This document shows positions 9,560 through 19,255 of a stretch of DNA of 64,000 nt, piece by piece (position 1 is the stretch's first letter; every line of letters begins with the position of its first letter). Both the position numbers and the translations under genes were made by a program. The DNA is from Lewinellaceae bacterium. Lineage in GTDB: Bacteria; Bacteroidota; Bacteroidia; Chitinophagales; Saprospiraceae. Where the stretch lies: NCBI GenBank assembly GCA_020636375.1, contig JACJXZ010000018.1, forward strand, positions 124,001 through 188,000, given 5' to 3'. The notes beneath the pieces were generated by a model. The model had not been told where the DNA came from. It ran no database searches and saw only the letters and a program-made list of their open reading frames with translations.

Positions 9560-10712
9560 TGGAGCCCCGGGATATCTTCCAGGACCAGTCCGAAACCTCT
9601 GTTTCCTTTTTCAGGAAAAAAGGACGGGTAGTACCGGGCGGTTTTAATGGATGCCAAGGGGCGCCGCTTTGACTATTCGGATGTGGTAGCCGGTACCTAC
9701 CGTATCATCAGCCTGAAAGGCCAGGATTTTCGCAGGCAGGTATTTTTATTACCACCCGCAACGGATTTTTCAGCGCCGGCATCCGCAGGCAGGTACTTTA
9801 TCCGGCAAGGCCTGCCCGAAAGTGGATCAGCGCCATACCGAATTGCCGGACGGGCGCTTTCTCGTCAATACCGTCAACGAAGGCTGGTTCCTTTTGGACG
9901 AAGCCCGGGGCGCGTGGCTCTTTTCCAGGCCTCGGCTGTGGATTGCCCCCCTCTGCCGCCCCGCCTTTTGGCAAGGGCATGAAACAACAGCTCATCCCGG
10001 ATGACGAAGGTACCAGCTCTGGTTTATTTCCAACAACTATCTGGTTCAATACCACCCTGAAACCAATGCCTGTTCCTGTTATGACCTGTACCAGAATATC
10101 AAGCTCTTTGGCTTCCTGGACAAAAGCCGGCTGGTTGTCCAGGACAGCCGCAATTCCATCGCTTTTTTCGACCTCAACACTCAGCGCTACTTCTCCCGGG
10201 TACCGGCATCCCGGAAAACCTGGAAGACCTGGTCAGGGACATTTTTATCGATTCCAATGGAATACTCTGGATTCCCACCAATAATGGCTTGTGGCGGATA
10301 GACATCGAGAGGGGGAAAAGCCAAAAGCTAGGGTCGGAAGATGGTTTTTCCGACTTTCGCTTCACTTCCATCTATGAAGGCCTCGCAGGGCAGGTCGTGG
10401 CTGGGCAGCTATTTTGGCGGTACTGCATATTTACGATCCCCGCATCGGGTCCATTACCATCATTGATGAGCGAAAAGGCTTGTCCAACAATGCCGTGATG
10501 AGCATCCTGCCGGATGATGAAGGCGACATCTGGGTGGCTACCGAACACGGCATCAATATCATTTCCAAAGCGGGAACCGTGTTAAACAGCATTTACCGGG
10601 AAGACGGTACCAGTTATGAAAAACTTTCGAGCGCTTTGACCCCCTCAAAGCGAGCGATGGTACCCTGCTTTTCGGCAGCCGCGAGGGCATCAGCATCATT
10701 GAGCCCCGGGCA

Positions 10713-11150
10713 TTGAAGGCAGCCCTGAAGCAGAAAGAGAAAGTTAAAGTATATCCTCACCGAGCTGGTACTATTTCGACAAGAAAGCAGACAAGGAGCT
10801 TATCCGGCGCAGCGGGCTTGAACAGTACCGGGACCATCTCCATCCCGGTAGACCGCCCCTATATCCGCTTGAAATTTGCCCTGTCGAGCTATCTGGAGCC
10901 ACACAAAAACCGCTACGCCTACCGGCTGGAGGGCATAGATGAAGACTGGCACTACCTGGGCGCCCATACCGAACTCAACGTCAGCCGCCTCCCGCCCGGC
11001 AAATACCGCCTGCTGGTCAAAGGCGCAGATTTTCGGAATAACTGGACGGTAGAACCGCTAGCGATTGACATTCATGCCCGCGATTTTTTTTACAAACAGC
11101 CCTGGTTCTACCTGCTGGTACCAGCCTGCCCTTCCTGGCTTTTTACCTGA
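10713..11150 (+). CDS. HTCS1 segment: Y_Y_Y domain and start of membrane helix
   Basis: The frame contains the beta-sandwich Y_Y_Y domain that caps HTCS propellers (Y-A-Y-R-L-E-G-I-D-E-D-W at about 10915-10955 and P-P-G-K-Y-R-L-L-V-K-G-A at about 10990-11030). Then comes the F-F-Y-K-Q-P-W-F-Y entry to the membrane helix. The frame is lost inside the helix at about 11130. Confidence 0.6.
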   Translation: MKAALKQKEKVKVYPHRAGTISTRKQTRSLSGAAGLNSTGTISIPVDRPYIRLKFALSSYLEPHKNRYAYRLEGIDEDWHYLGAHTELNVSRLPPGKYRLLVKGADFRNNWTVEPLAIDIHARDFFYKQPWFYLLVPACPSWLFT

Positions 11151-11280
11151 TCTGATCTGGGCAACAACAAACAACTGGATACCGGCGGCTTGAACTGGAG
11201 GTGGCAAAGCGCACCCGGAAGATCCAGAAGACAAAGTACTGATCGAAGAGCATACCTGTAAACTTCAGCAACTGGACGAA

Positions 11281-12876
11281 ATGAAGTCCCGCTTCTTTAC
11301 CAATATCTCCCACGAACTCCGGACGCCCGTCACCCTGGTCACGGCGCCACTGGAAAACCTCATCCGCAAGTACGGGCCTTTCCTGAACAATGGCATCGGG
11401 AGCAGCCTCAAACTGGTTTTGAAAAACGGCCGAAAGCTGGCCAGGCTGGTGGAAGAACTGCTCGAATTGTCGCGCCTGGAAGCCCAAAAAGCCAGCCTGA
11501 AAGAACAACCCACCCCGCTCGTTCCCTTTTGCCGGCAATTGTTCAGCGCCTATCATTCGGGTGCAGCCCTCAAAGCGATCGATTATTCCTTTCATTCCGA
11601 CCTGCCAGAGGGCGCCCACTTCCGGGTGGACCGCAACCGCCTGGAAAAGATCATCAACAACCTGCTGTCCAATGCGCTGAAGTTTACATCAAAAGAAGGA
11701 AGTGTGCAACTGACAGTCAGCATTCAGGAGGAAGATGGGCCAACCCCTCAGCTGCTGATCACCGTCACCGACACGGGGCGCGGCATCCCACCGGAAGACC
11801 TACCCCATATTTTTGACCGCTATTTTCAGACCCGGAGGGAAGGCATTGCTACGGAAGGCGGCACCGGCATCGGCCTGGCCTTGTCAAAGGAACTGGCACA
11901 GTTGATGAACGGCAGCCTGAGCGTGGAAAGCGAATGGGGGCAGGGCGCCCGCTTTTGCCTGCGCCTCCCGGCGCGGGAGGCAAGTCCGGAAAAGGGAATG
12001 GGGCCCTTTGACCCTGTAGCGGAACTACCGGCCCCGGACGGGCAGCAAGCGGAAAGCCCGGCCATTACGGTGCCCGATAATGACGATGAATCGCCCCGGC
12101 CCAAAGTACTGATCGTGGAAGACAACCGGGATATGCAACAGTTGTTGAAACAGTTGCTGGCGGGCGAATATGATTGTATCCTCGCCAACCACGGCGCTGA
12201 AGCCTGGGCATTGCTGGAAGCAGAAAATACCGCCGTCGAGGATATCGAGCTCATCCTCTCCGATGTGATGATGCCCGAAATGGACGGATACACCCTGCTG
12301 GAAAAGATCAAAGGCCATCCGCGCTGGCAGAAACTGCCGGTTATCATGCTGACTGCCCGGGCAGCGGAAGAAGACAAACTCCATGCCCTCCGGATGGGCG
12401 TCGACGACTACCTGCTCAAGCCCTTCTCCCCGGAAGAACTAATAGCCCGGCTGACCAACCTGATCGGCAATTACCGGGTGCGAAAACAACTGCAGCAACA
12501 ACCGGTGCCGTCAAAAATGGCGCCCGATGTGACCTTAGAAGACGCCCCTTCTGCCGATTCCACCTGGCTGAAAGAAGTGCAGGATGCTGCCAGGGATGCC
12601 CTCGAAAAGGAGATCAAACTGACCACGGCCTACCTCTCCGGCAAAGTATTCCTGAGTGACCGGCAGTTTGCCCGAAAACTGAAAGCGCTGACCGGCCTTA
12701 CCCCCAACAGCTATATCCTGGAGGTCAAACTGCAAAAAGCCCGCCACCTGCTTGAAAACAAGATCTATGCCACCACCACGGAGGTGGCCCGTGCATCGGG
12801 CTTTGGCTCCGCCAGCTACCTGGCTAAAGTCTACCAGGTACATTTCGGCAAAAAGCCCGGGGATTATCTGAGTTAG
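11281..12876 (+). CDS. HTCS1 segment: histidine kinase, receiver and AraC HTH
   Basis: The 531 codons cover the cytoplasmic half. The H-box F-T-N-I-S-H-E-L-R-T-P has its phospho-accepting His at residue 11. The HATPase has N-N-L-L-S-N-A-L-K-F and G-T-G-I-G-L-A-L boxes, and the receiver has the acidic pair V-E-D-N and phospho-acceptor Asp328 in L-S-D-V-M-M-P. The C-terminal AraC/XylS HTH ends A-S-G-F-G-S-A-S-Y-L...G-K-K-P-G-D-Y. The first codon is internal to the locus; the frame is simply intact from here to the stop. Confidence 0.85.
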   Translation: MKSRFFTNISHELRTPVTLVTAPLENLIRKYGPFLNNGIGSSLKLVLKNGRKLARLVEELLELSRLEAQKASLKEQPTPLVPFCRQLFSAYHSGAALKAIDYSFHSDLPEGAHFRVDRNRLEKIINNLLSNALKFTSKEGSVQLTVSIQEEDGPTPQLLITVTDTGRGIPPEDLPHIFDRYFQTRREGIATEGGTGIGLALSKELAQLMNGSLSVESEWGQGARFCLRLPAREASPEKGMGPFDPVAELPAPDGQQAESPAITVPDNDDESPRPKVLIVEDNRDMQQLLKQLLAGEYDCILANHGAEAWALLEAENTAVEDIELILSDVMMPEMDGYTLLEKIKGHPRWQKLPVIMLTARAAEEDKLHALRMGVDDYLLKPFSPEELIARLTNLIGNYRVRKQLQQQPVPSKMAPDVTLEDAPSADSTWLKEVQDAARDALEKEIKLTTAYLSGKVFLSDRQFARKLKALTGLTPNSYILEVKLQKARHLLENKIYATTTEVARASGFGSASYLAKVYQVHFGKKPGDYLS

Positions 12877-13040
12877 GGGCCGAAAGATGAAATTTACACA
12901 TACTCAAAACTGAGAAGCTGTTTCTCACCACGCCAGGATCACCCTCCTTGGTTGTAAGCCTTCTTCCCCTGGGCTGCCGTCCCCGGCTGTCCCCCATCCA
13001 TAACCATCCCGGCCGCTAAACTCAAACTGCCGGAAACAGG

Positions 13041-13100
13041 GAAGCTGGACGGCGGAGGGCGGGCCATAATTCCGGCTTCGCACTTCCGCCTTCCAGCTTC
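13041..13100. repeat. Inverted repeat between convergent HTCS1 and gene C
   Basis: GAAGCTGGACGGCGGA at 13041-13056 pairs with the sequence at 13085-13100 with one mismatch in 16. It sits in the 236-bp convergent gap. It could stop or stabilise either transcript, but no T-run follows on either strand. The rest of the gap shows nothing else. Confidence 0.4.
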
Positions 13101-13112
13101 ACGCTTCCCCCT

Positions 13113-15506
13113 TTACCGGACCAGGGCAACCATGCTCACCGCTACCCCGCCTTGCGCCCGCAGGCGGACGAGATAGACGCCGACGGCAAGCGGCTGGCCG
13201 TTACCGGCTGTGCCGTCCCATTCCACCTGATGGGGGCCGGCATCCAGCAGCCCTTCTTTCAGCTTACGAACCCGCTGCCCGTTGAGGTTGTACACCTCCA
13301 ACGCAGCCGGGCCGGCCTCCGGCAGGTAAAAGCTTATGGACACCTCCTCCCGGAACGGATTGGGGCTGGCTTCCAGCTGCAGGAAGGCCTCGGCCGCTTC
13401 CACCGCCTGGCCCGGGGCGGCTGGCAGGGCGGCAGGTGCCGTACAACAAACCACCGTGCCGGCGTTCAGCGCATCGATCAGGCCGTTCACCTGGGCGGCG
13501 ATGTAGGTCGCAGCACCGGTTGGGATATTGCCGCCGCTCTGGCTCTGCACGTAGCTGACGACATAGTCCAGCGAGCTGATCACCGAACCAACGCTGTATC
13601 CGCTGCAGAATTTGCTGGCCGCCAAATCCAGCCGCCGGGTGATGGCCCTTTTTACCGAAAGGCTGGTGCTCAATCCGTTGACATAGGCATTCAGGCCGCT
13701 TACCACTGTATTGATGCACACCTCGGTATCACAAGCGTCGCCCAGCCCGTCCTGGTCAAGGTCTTCCTGGCCGGGGTTGAAATCGGCCGGGCAGTTATCG
13801 ACATCCCCGCAGATGCCGTCCCCGTCGATGTCGTCGTCGGGGTCGTTGGGGCAGGGGTCGGGGCAGGCACCGAAGAGGTCGTCGCGCACCCAGACGCTGG
13901 CCGTGCAGCTGGCCGTATTGTTGTTCACGTCGGTGACGGTGAGGGTGACGGCCCGCGGGCCCAGCAGGTCCGCGCAGGTGAAAGCCATGCGGCTGAGGGT
14001 ACGCCCGCCGATGCCGCAGGCGTCGGCCGAGCCGCCGTCCACCTCGCCTGCGGTGAGCGTAGCCGAACCGCCGGCGTTGAGCTGTATGGTGGCATTCTGA
14101 CAAAGGGCCTCCGGATCGGTATTGTCCTGCACGGTCACCGTGGCCACGCAGCTGTGCTGGTTGCCGGCGCCGTCGGTAGCGGTGAGCAGCACGGTGCGCA
14201 TGCCGACGTCGGCGCAGCCGAAGCTCGTCCGGATCAGGTTCAGGCCGGGCAGGCCGCAATTGTCGCTGCTGCCGTCGTTCACCTCGCCTGCGGTGAGCGT
14301 AGCCGAACCGCTGGCGTTCAACTCGATGGTGCGGTTACGGCAGCGGGCTGTCGGAGGCGTTTCGTCCTTCACCGTCACCTGGGCGTTGCAGGAGCTGCTC
14401 TCGTTGTTGATGTCTGTCACTGTCAGGGTTACCGTTTGCGGGCCCGCGTCGGCGCAGGAGAAGGTATTGGGCGACACCGTCATGCTCTGCAGGCCGCATT
14501 CGTAGGTGCTGCCGCCGTCCACATCGCCCGCGGTGAGCGTAGCCGAACCGCCGGCGTCGAGCACTGCCGTGAAGGGCTTGCAGGCCGCTACCGGCGCGGC
14601 GCAGCAGGGGTTGTCGTCATCGGCTACGGTGATGGTGGCGTTGCAGGTAGCCTGGCTGCCGAAAACGTCGGTTACGGTGAGCGTTGCCGTATGCTGCCCC
14701 AGGCCGCCACAGTCGAAGGCCAGCGACGCCTGCCCGTCGGCCAGGAAGCCGAGCGGGCCGCAGCCGGTGCTGCCGTCATTCAGCTCGGAGGCGAGAACAG
14801 TAACGGTATTGTCCGGGCCAAGTTGCACCGTAATGTTCTGGCATACGGGGGCGGGGTTGGGGCGCATGCCCTGGAATTCGTAAGCGCCCATGTCGATGGC
14901 AGCAGCGCCGGCGGCGTCTACTACCCGCGGGTTGCCGGCGAGGTCCTCGGCAGTGGTGTTGGCGCCGTTGTCGCCGGCGTCGATGGCCGGAGAGCAGGGC
15001 AGCAGTTTCAGATCACTGTTGGTAGCGTCGGCGAAGAGCGGGTCTTGAGCGAAGAGGACAGCTGCCCCGCAGACCGCCCCTGACGGGCAAGTATTTTCCT
15101 CCAAAAGGGTATAAGTGAGTTGCGGGGTGGCCGCAACATTGAACATGCTATTTCCATTGCCCGTGTTTTGCCAAAAAATGCAGTTGGTTACAGTGGGGGA
15201 AGCATTGTTCTCGCTGAAAATGCCTCCGCCCGAACCGGATGCCATATTCCCCTGGAAGGTACAATTGGTAAACTGCGCGGAAGAACGGGTAAAAACGGCG
15301 CCGCCAGTTAGGGCAGTATTGCCGGTAAAAGAGCAATTGACGGCGGTGCAGGGAGAGCTTTCCGTGTTGTGGATGGCGCCGCCAATTCCCCCAAGAGCGG
15401 AATTCTGGTCAAAGGCACAGTTGGCCAGACTGACCAAAGATGTGTTGCTGTTTGCGATGCCGCCGCCTTGACCGGATGAATTTCCGGAAAAGTTGCAGTC
15501 GGTCAC
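13113..15506 (-). CDS. Segment of protein C: end of beta-helix, HYR x5, TSP3, FIMAH-like, T9SS domain
   Basis: The 797-codon C-terminal segment starts with beta-helix coils of the N-C-x-F-x-G-N type. It then has a 'choice-of-anchor Q' closing motif (D-x-G-A-Y-E-F-Q-G), about five HYR-like modules, TSP3 calcium loops, a FIMAH-like module (about 13449-13719) and a T9SS type A domain starting ASPNPFREE. It is almost identical at DNA level to gene B over 13548-14340 and to gene D over most of 13450-15000. It is the best-preserved copy of this shared C-terminus. Confidence 0.8.
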   Translation of the reverse strand: MTDCNFSGNSSGQGGGIANSNTSLVSLANCAFDQNSALGGIGGAIHNTESSPCTAVNCSFTGNTALTGGAVFTRSSAQFTNCTFQGNMASGSGGGIFSENNASPTVTNCIFWQNTGNGNSMFNVAATPQLTYTLLEENTCPSGAVCGAAVLFAQDPLFADATNSDLKLLPCSPAIDAGDNGANTTAEDLAGNPRVVDAAGAAAIDMGAYEFQGMRPNPAPVCQNITVQLGPDNTVTVLASELNDGSTGCGPLGFLADGQASLAFDCGGLGQHTATLTVTDVFGSQATCNATITVADDDNPCCAAPVAACKPFTAVLDAGGSATLTAGDVDGGSTYECGLQSMTVSPNTFSCADAGPQTVTLTVTDINNESSSCNAQVTVKDETPPTARCRNRTIELNASGSATLTAGEVNDGSSDNCGLPGLNLIRTSFGCADVGMRTVLLTATDGAGNQHSCVATVTVQDNTDPEALCQNATIQLNAGGSATLTAGEVDGGSADACGIGGRTLSRMAFTCADLLGPRAVTLTVTDVNNNTASCTASVWVRDDLFGACPDPCPNDPDDDIDGDGICGDVDNCPADFNPGQEDLDQDGLGDACDTEVCINTVVSGLNAYVNGLSTSLSVKRAITRRLDLAASKFCSGYSVGSVISSLDYVVSYVQSQSGGNIPTGAATYIAAQVNGLIDALNAGTVVCCTAPAALPAAPGQAVEAAEAFLQLEASPNPFREEVSISFYLPEAGPAALEVYNLNGQRVRKLKEGLLDAGPHQVEWDGTAGNGQPLAVGVYLVRLRAQGGVAVSMVALVR

Positions 15507-15507
15507 C

Positions 15508-15864
15508 TTAGGGAAGAGAAAATATAGTTGAACATCCCGCCGCCTCTCGCGCTGGCTGAATTGCCGGTAAAGCGGCAGTTAGTACCGTAGGGGAAGAGGA
15601 GGAGGAGTTGAACATTCCGCCGCCGGTTTGTTCCGTAAAAACAGCGCCGTCCGCATTCCCGCCTGAGATGATGAAACCATCCAGCAGGGCGCTATTGTCC
15701 AGCCCATTGTTGTTGATGACGTGGTAGCTGTTGTCGCTGCGGTTGGTGAAATTGGGTACGTCGTCGTCCAGCAGGTCGCCGCTGAGGATGGTCGCATTGG
15801 CTATCCAGTCCCGCTCCGCCAAGCCGGGGTTGCCCGTGTCCGGGAAGCCGCCGTAAATTACCAC
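15508..15864 (-). CDS. Segment of protein C: second beta-helix
   Basis: The frame encodes I-Y-G-G-F-P-D-T-G-N-P, A-T-I-L-S-G-D and N-S-Y-H-V-I-N-N-N-G-L-D, the standard opening of the right-handed beta-helix family used in genes C, D and E. It joins the 13113-15506 segment after a 1-base shift at about 15507; upstream it joins a frame at 15965-16100 carrying V-S-W-A-D-A. Confidence 0.55.
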   Translation of the reverse strand: MVIYGGFPDTGNPGLAERDWIANATILSGDLLDDDVPNFTNRSDNSYHVINNNGLDNSALLDGFIISGGNADGAVFTEQTGGGMFNSSSSSPTVLTAALPAIQPAREAAGCSTIFSLP

Positions 15865-16226
15865 CCCGTTTTTTCATGACAAAGGAAATCGTGCGGTCAG
15901 CGCCGGCGGTGGGTTTGTAGGCGCCGGCGGGCTACCCAGACCTGTTCCACATTGCAAGCCTCTATCATCGCCTGCAAGTCGCCGGAAGCATCTGCCCAGG
16001 AGACGCCGCTGCCTGTACCGCCTTCTTTGACGTAGCGGATGGGAGTATATTTGGATACCTCCGTCCAGTTAGAGACGGCGCCGTTGAGAGCAAAGTTGTT
16101 AAGAATGCCGGGGTAGGCGCCGGTATTGACACTATTACCAGGGTGTTGATGCCCGTATTATCGGCATCCGCCACGCCGTGATTGAACTGGTAGTAGGCAA
16201 GCAGTCCTGTCTGTGGTAAGCTGAGT

Positions 16227-16844
16227 TCACCGCAGAGGCTTCGCTTGTATTTCTGCCTGGGTGCGAGCGATATTCCAGATGCGCACTTCATCGAGCTTGC
16301 CATTCATAAACTCGCTAGTGCCATTGTAAGCGCCAAGATAGGCGCCACTGTTAAAGGAAGGGATTGGAGCATCCGAAGATTGTCGCTGCGCTACCAGCTG
16401 CCCGTCGAGATAGGACTTGAAGCCATTGGCAGTGTTGCGTTGCCAGGTAAAGGCGATGTGATGCCAGTTGCCATCATCGAAGCCTGTACCGATAGAAATG
16501 CCGTTGGCGCCTCCGTCATTGGAGAGGATGTGAACATTGTTCTGCCAGGCAGTCACGATGTAACCGCCCTCATTTTGCATCCGTACTGCCGACTGGCTGT
16601 TGGCGCCCTTGAACCAGTACTCTACCGTAATAGCATCCCCTCCAGGGAAAAGGTTGTCAGCAGGGCAACCTGTAAAGAGTTCCACATGGTCATCCACGCC
16701 ATCGAAATCCAGTCCATTATCGGTGGCGGAAGGCGTGGGAGTAGTCAGAGCTTGATAAACGCCCTGAAACTCGTAGGCGCCTATATCCACCGTTCCACTA
16801 TTGAAAAATCGGTCATTACTACCCAGGTCGGTTGTGATGCCCAT
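16227..16844 (-). CDS. Segment of protein C: LamG/concanavalin-like lectin domain
   Basis: The 205-codon frame begins with the end of the first beta-helix (D-I-G-A-Y-E-F-Q-G). It then encodes a LamG-type jelly-roll: L-D-F-D-G-V-D-D-H-V-E, T-V-E-Y-W-F-K-G, W-H-H-I-A-F-T-W and L-D-E-V-R-I-W-N. These are the usual strands of the family, which often binds glycans or calcium. The domain finishes in a neighbouring frame at 16200-16050. Confidence 0.65.
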   Translation of the reverse strand: MGITTDLGSNDRFFNSGTVDIGAYEFQGVYQALTTPTPSATDNGLDFDGVDDHVELFTGCPADNLFPGGDAITVEYWFKGANSQSAVRMQNEGGYIVTAWQNNVHILSNDGGANGISIGTGFDDGNWHHIAFTWQRNTANGFKSYLDGQLVAQRQSSDAPIPSFNSGAYLGAYNGTSEFMNGKLDEVRIWNIARTQAEIQAKPLR

Positions 16845-17290
16845 TGGTACGGCGCTATTGAGTCCATTGTCAATAGCACAGGAACTGGCTTGCAGGCGCA
16901 GGTCGCCTTTGGAGGCATCGACGAAGAGCGCGGGTTGGCATCCAGATTGCCAATGCCAGTATAGCCGCCTTGTACTATTGAGTAGGTTACGGTAGGGTTG
17001 CTATTCGTGTTCCCGATTTCGCTACTATTACCCCAGAGGATGCAGTTGGTTACCGTTATTGAGGAGTTGCCATCATTGTATATTCCTCCACCTTGATAGG
17101 CTGAATTATTGGAAAAGGTACAGTTAGTCATCGTTACATAAAATTTTTTGACGTCGTTACATATTCCGCCGCCCCTGAAGCCTGCTGAATTGTCGAAAAA
17201 GGTACAATTGGTCACTGTGGGTGAGGACGGAAAGTAATTATAGATTCCGCCACCTTTGTTTACAGCCGAATTGCCGGAAAAATGCAGTTT

Positions 17291-18865
17291 TTACGGTCGG
17301 TGAGGTTCTATAGTTATACATTCCGCCGCCACTGGTGTTGTTTCCGCCGCCATTCGCATTCCCCCACTTATAATAAAGCCATCCAGCACCGCACTGCTAT
17401 TTAGTCCATTATTATCATTAAAAATGATGTGATAGCTATTGTCACTGTTATCATCTGCTGTACCGATGTCGCCGCTGAGGATGGTTTCATGGGTCGCCCA
17501 GTTCCGGTCTGCAAAAGTAGGGTCGCCGGTATTAGGGAAGCCGCCGTAGATGGCCACGCCGTTTTTCATCACAAAAGAATGTGCGCGTTCGCCTGGCGTG
17601 TACCCTGTTCCCTGATCCGGGTAGTAGGCCCCCTCCGCCACCCAGATCTCGTCGCCGCTCTGGGCAATGGCCAGGGCGTCCTGCAAGTTGGTGAAAGCAT
17701 CGGCCCAGGATAGGCCGTTGGCTGCGCCCATGGCGTCCCGGTCCACATATAAAATGGTGTTGACATACAACAAATCGCCGGCCGTGCCGCTGTTGCCCAG
17801 GGAGGAGGTAAGATCGCCGGTCGTGTTCACATACATTCCCGCCGTGCTGCTGGTCACATCGACTTGCACGGTGCAACTCGCCCCTGCCGCTACTGTCCCG
17901 CCGATGTAGGAAATCGTGCCGCTGCCCGCCGGGGCGGTTAGGGCGCCGCCGGTACATGTTGTCGAAGCTGCCGGCGCCGCCGCCACGGCCATGCCCGCCG
18001 GTAGAAAGTCGGAGAAGTTGAGCCCGGTGGCAGGCAGGGTGCTGGCCGAATTATCAATCGTGAACACAAGCGTGCTCGGGTTGCCGACGAAAATTTGGTC
18101 TGGCGAAAAGGCTTTGGCAAAGGTCGGAGGCGGCTCGACCGTCAACATATCGCTGGCCGTGCCGCTGTTGCCCAGGGAGGAGGTGAGGTCGCCGGTCGTG
18201 TTGACGTGGATTCCCGCTGTGCTGCTGGTTACGTCGATTTGCAAGGTGCAACTCACCCCTCCCACTAGTGCACTGCTGCTGTAAGAAATCAAAGAGGTTC
18301 CAGGCACAGCCGTCAGCGTCGCTCCAGGACAGGTCGACGAAACATTTAATGGGGAGGCGATTGTGATGGCAGCGGGTAGATTGTCCACAAAACTGAGAGA
18401 GTTAGCCGCCACCGGGTTGGCGGTATTGTCGATGGTAAAAGTCAACGTGCTGACGCCTCCACTGCCAATGATGTTGGGCGAAAAAGCCTTGGCAAAGCCT
18501 GGTGGGGTAGTGATGGCCGTGCTTTCTGAATCGCTATTGTTGCCAAGGTTGATGTCCATCACCCCGGCGCTGACTGATGCCGTGTTGGTGATGTTGCCAA
18601 CCGACCCTGGCGCAGTCACATTGATTGTGATTGTCGGGGCAGCGCCCACACCCAAACTGGCACACGTGCAAGTGACTGCGCCACCTGACTCGCCACAGCT
18701 CCAACCGGCCCCTGATGCGCTCACAAACCCGACACCGCCCGGCAAGTTATCGCTGACGGTGATGCTCGTTGCTGCGGAGGGGCCTGCATTGTTGACATCG
18801 AGCGAATAACTGAAACCTGCACCTATGCTCACTGGGTCGGCGGAATCTCCGACCAGAATCGACAA
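17291..18865 (-). CDS. Segment of protein C: DUF11-type repeats and first beta-helix
   Basis: The 524 codons encode about three DUF11-like/'conserved repeat' Ig domains (V-S-D-N-L-P-G-G-V-G, F-A-K-A-F-S-P-x-x-I repeated twice, V-D-V-T-S-S-T-A-G repeated), then a beta-helix opening (L-Y-V-D-R-D-A-x-G, W-A-D-A-F-T-N-L-Q-D-A-L, I-W-V-A-E-G-x-Y-Y-P). Two of the repeats are ~85% identical to each other, suggesting local duplication. The following helix coils continue in the 16781-17215 frame. Confidence 0.7.
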   Translation of the reverse strand: MSILVGDSADPVSIGAGFSYSLDVNNAGPSAATSITVSDNLPGGVGFVSASGAGWSCGESGGAVTCTCASLGVGAAPTITINVTAPGSVGNITNTASVSAGVMDINLGNNSDSESTAITTPPGFAKAFSPNIIGSGGVSTLTFTIDNTANPVAANSLSFVDNLPAAITIASPLNVSSTCPGATLTAVPGTSLISYSSSALVGGVSCTLQIDVTSSTAGIHVNTTGDLTSSLGNSGTASDMLTVEPPPTFAKAFSPDQIFVGNPSTLVFTIDNSASTLPATGLNFSDFLPAGMAVAAAPAASTTCTGGALTAPAGSGTISYIGGTVAAGASCTVQVDVTSSTAGMYVNTTGDLTSSLGNSGTAGDLLYVNTILYVDRDAMGAANGLSWADAFTNLQDALAIAQSGDEIWVAEGAYYPDQGTGYTPGERAHSFVMKNGVAIYGGFPNTGDPTFADRNWATHETILSGDIGTADDNSDNSYHIIFNDNNGLNSSAVLDGFIISGGMRMAAETTPVAAECITIEPHRP

Positions 18866-19255
18866 ATCGGCCAGTGGCAGGAGGTTGTCAAAGTCGGTGG
18901 CGGTGTTGTTACCGGGGATTGGGTCAGTAACACAGACGGGAGCGGTGACGGTGGCCGTGTTGACCAGCGAGCCGGTCGCCGACGGGGCGATGTTGGCAGA
19001 GACGGTGTACGTTACCGAAGCACCGGCGGGCAGATTGAGAACCTCGTTGATGTTGCCGCTGCCGGAGGCCGTGTGGCCACTGCCGCCCCAGTTTGATTTG
19101 GCGGCGCTGCTGCGGCTGTAATCGCTGACGGCAAAATATCATTGAAGCCCGCACCGGTCACGTTGGAAGACCCTGCGTTGCTGGTAGTGATGGTGTACGT
19201 CACCGACTGTCCCGGCACACCGGTCGTCACACCGTCGGTTTTGGTAATCGACAAG

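Larger units (their letters stand above)
8660..12876 (+). pseudogene. HTCS1: hybrid two-component sensor/AraC regulator, frameshifted locus
   Basis: This locus of ~1,400 codons has the full HTCS order: signal peptide, periplasmic beta-propeller-like sensor, Y_Y_Y domain, one membrane helix, HisKA/HATPase kinase, receiver and AraC-type HTH. The start at 8660 is chosen because it gives a proper signal peptide (MPGLSIVVRLFYF...ASAQ); upstream in-frame TTG codons would not. The frame breaks at about 9555, 9740, 9820, 10000-10290, 10420, 10700 and 11150-11280. The sensor resembles that of HTCS4 (aligned F-D-Y-S-D/E-V region near 9670) rather than those of HTCS2/3. It presumably senses an extracellular ligand and controls gene B, to which it is divergent. 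Confidence 0.75.

Noticed and set aside
13152..15083. Plus-strand frame of 643 codons
   Set aside because: It is antisense to the HYR/TSP3/T9SS end of gene C. Its internal repeats are the mirror of the HYR repeats.
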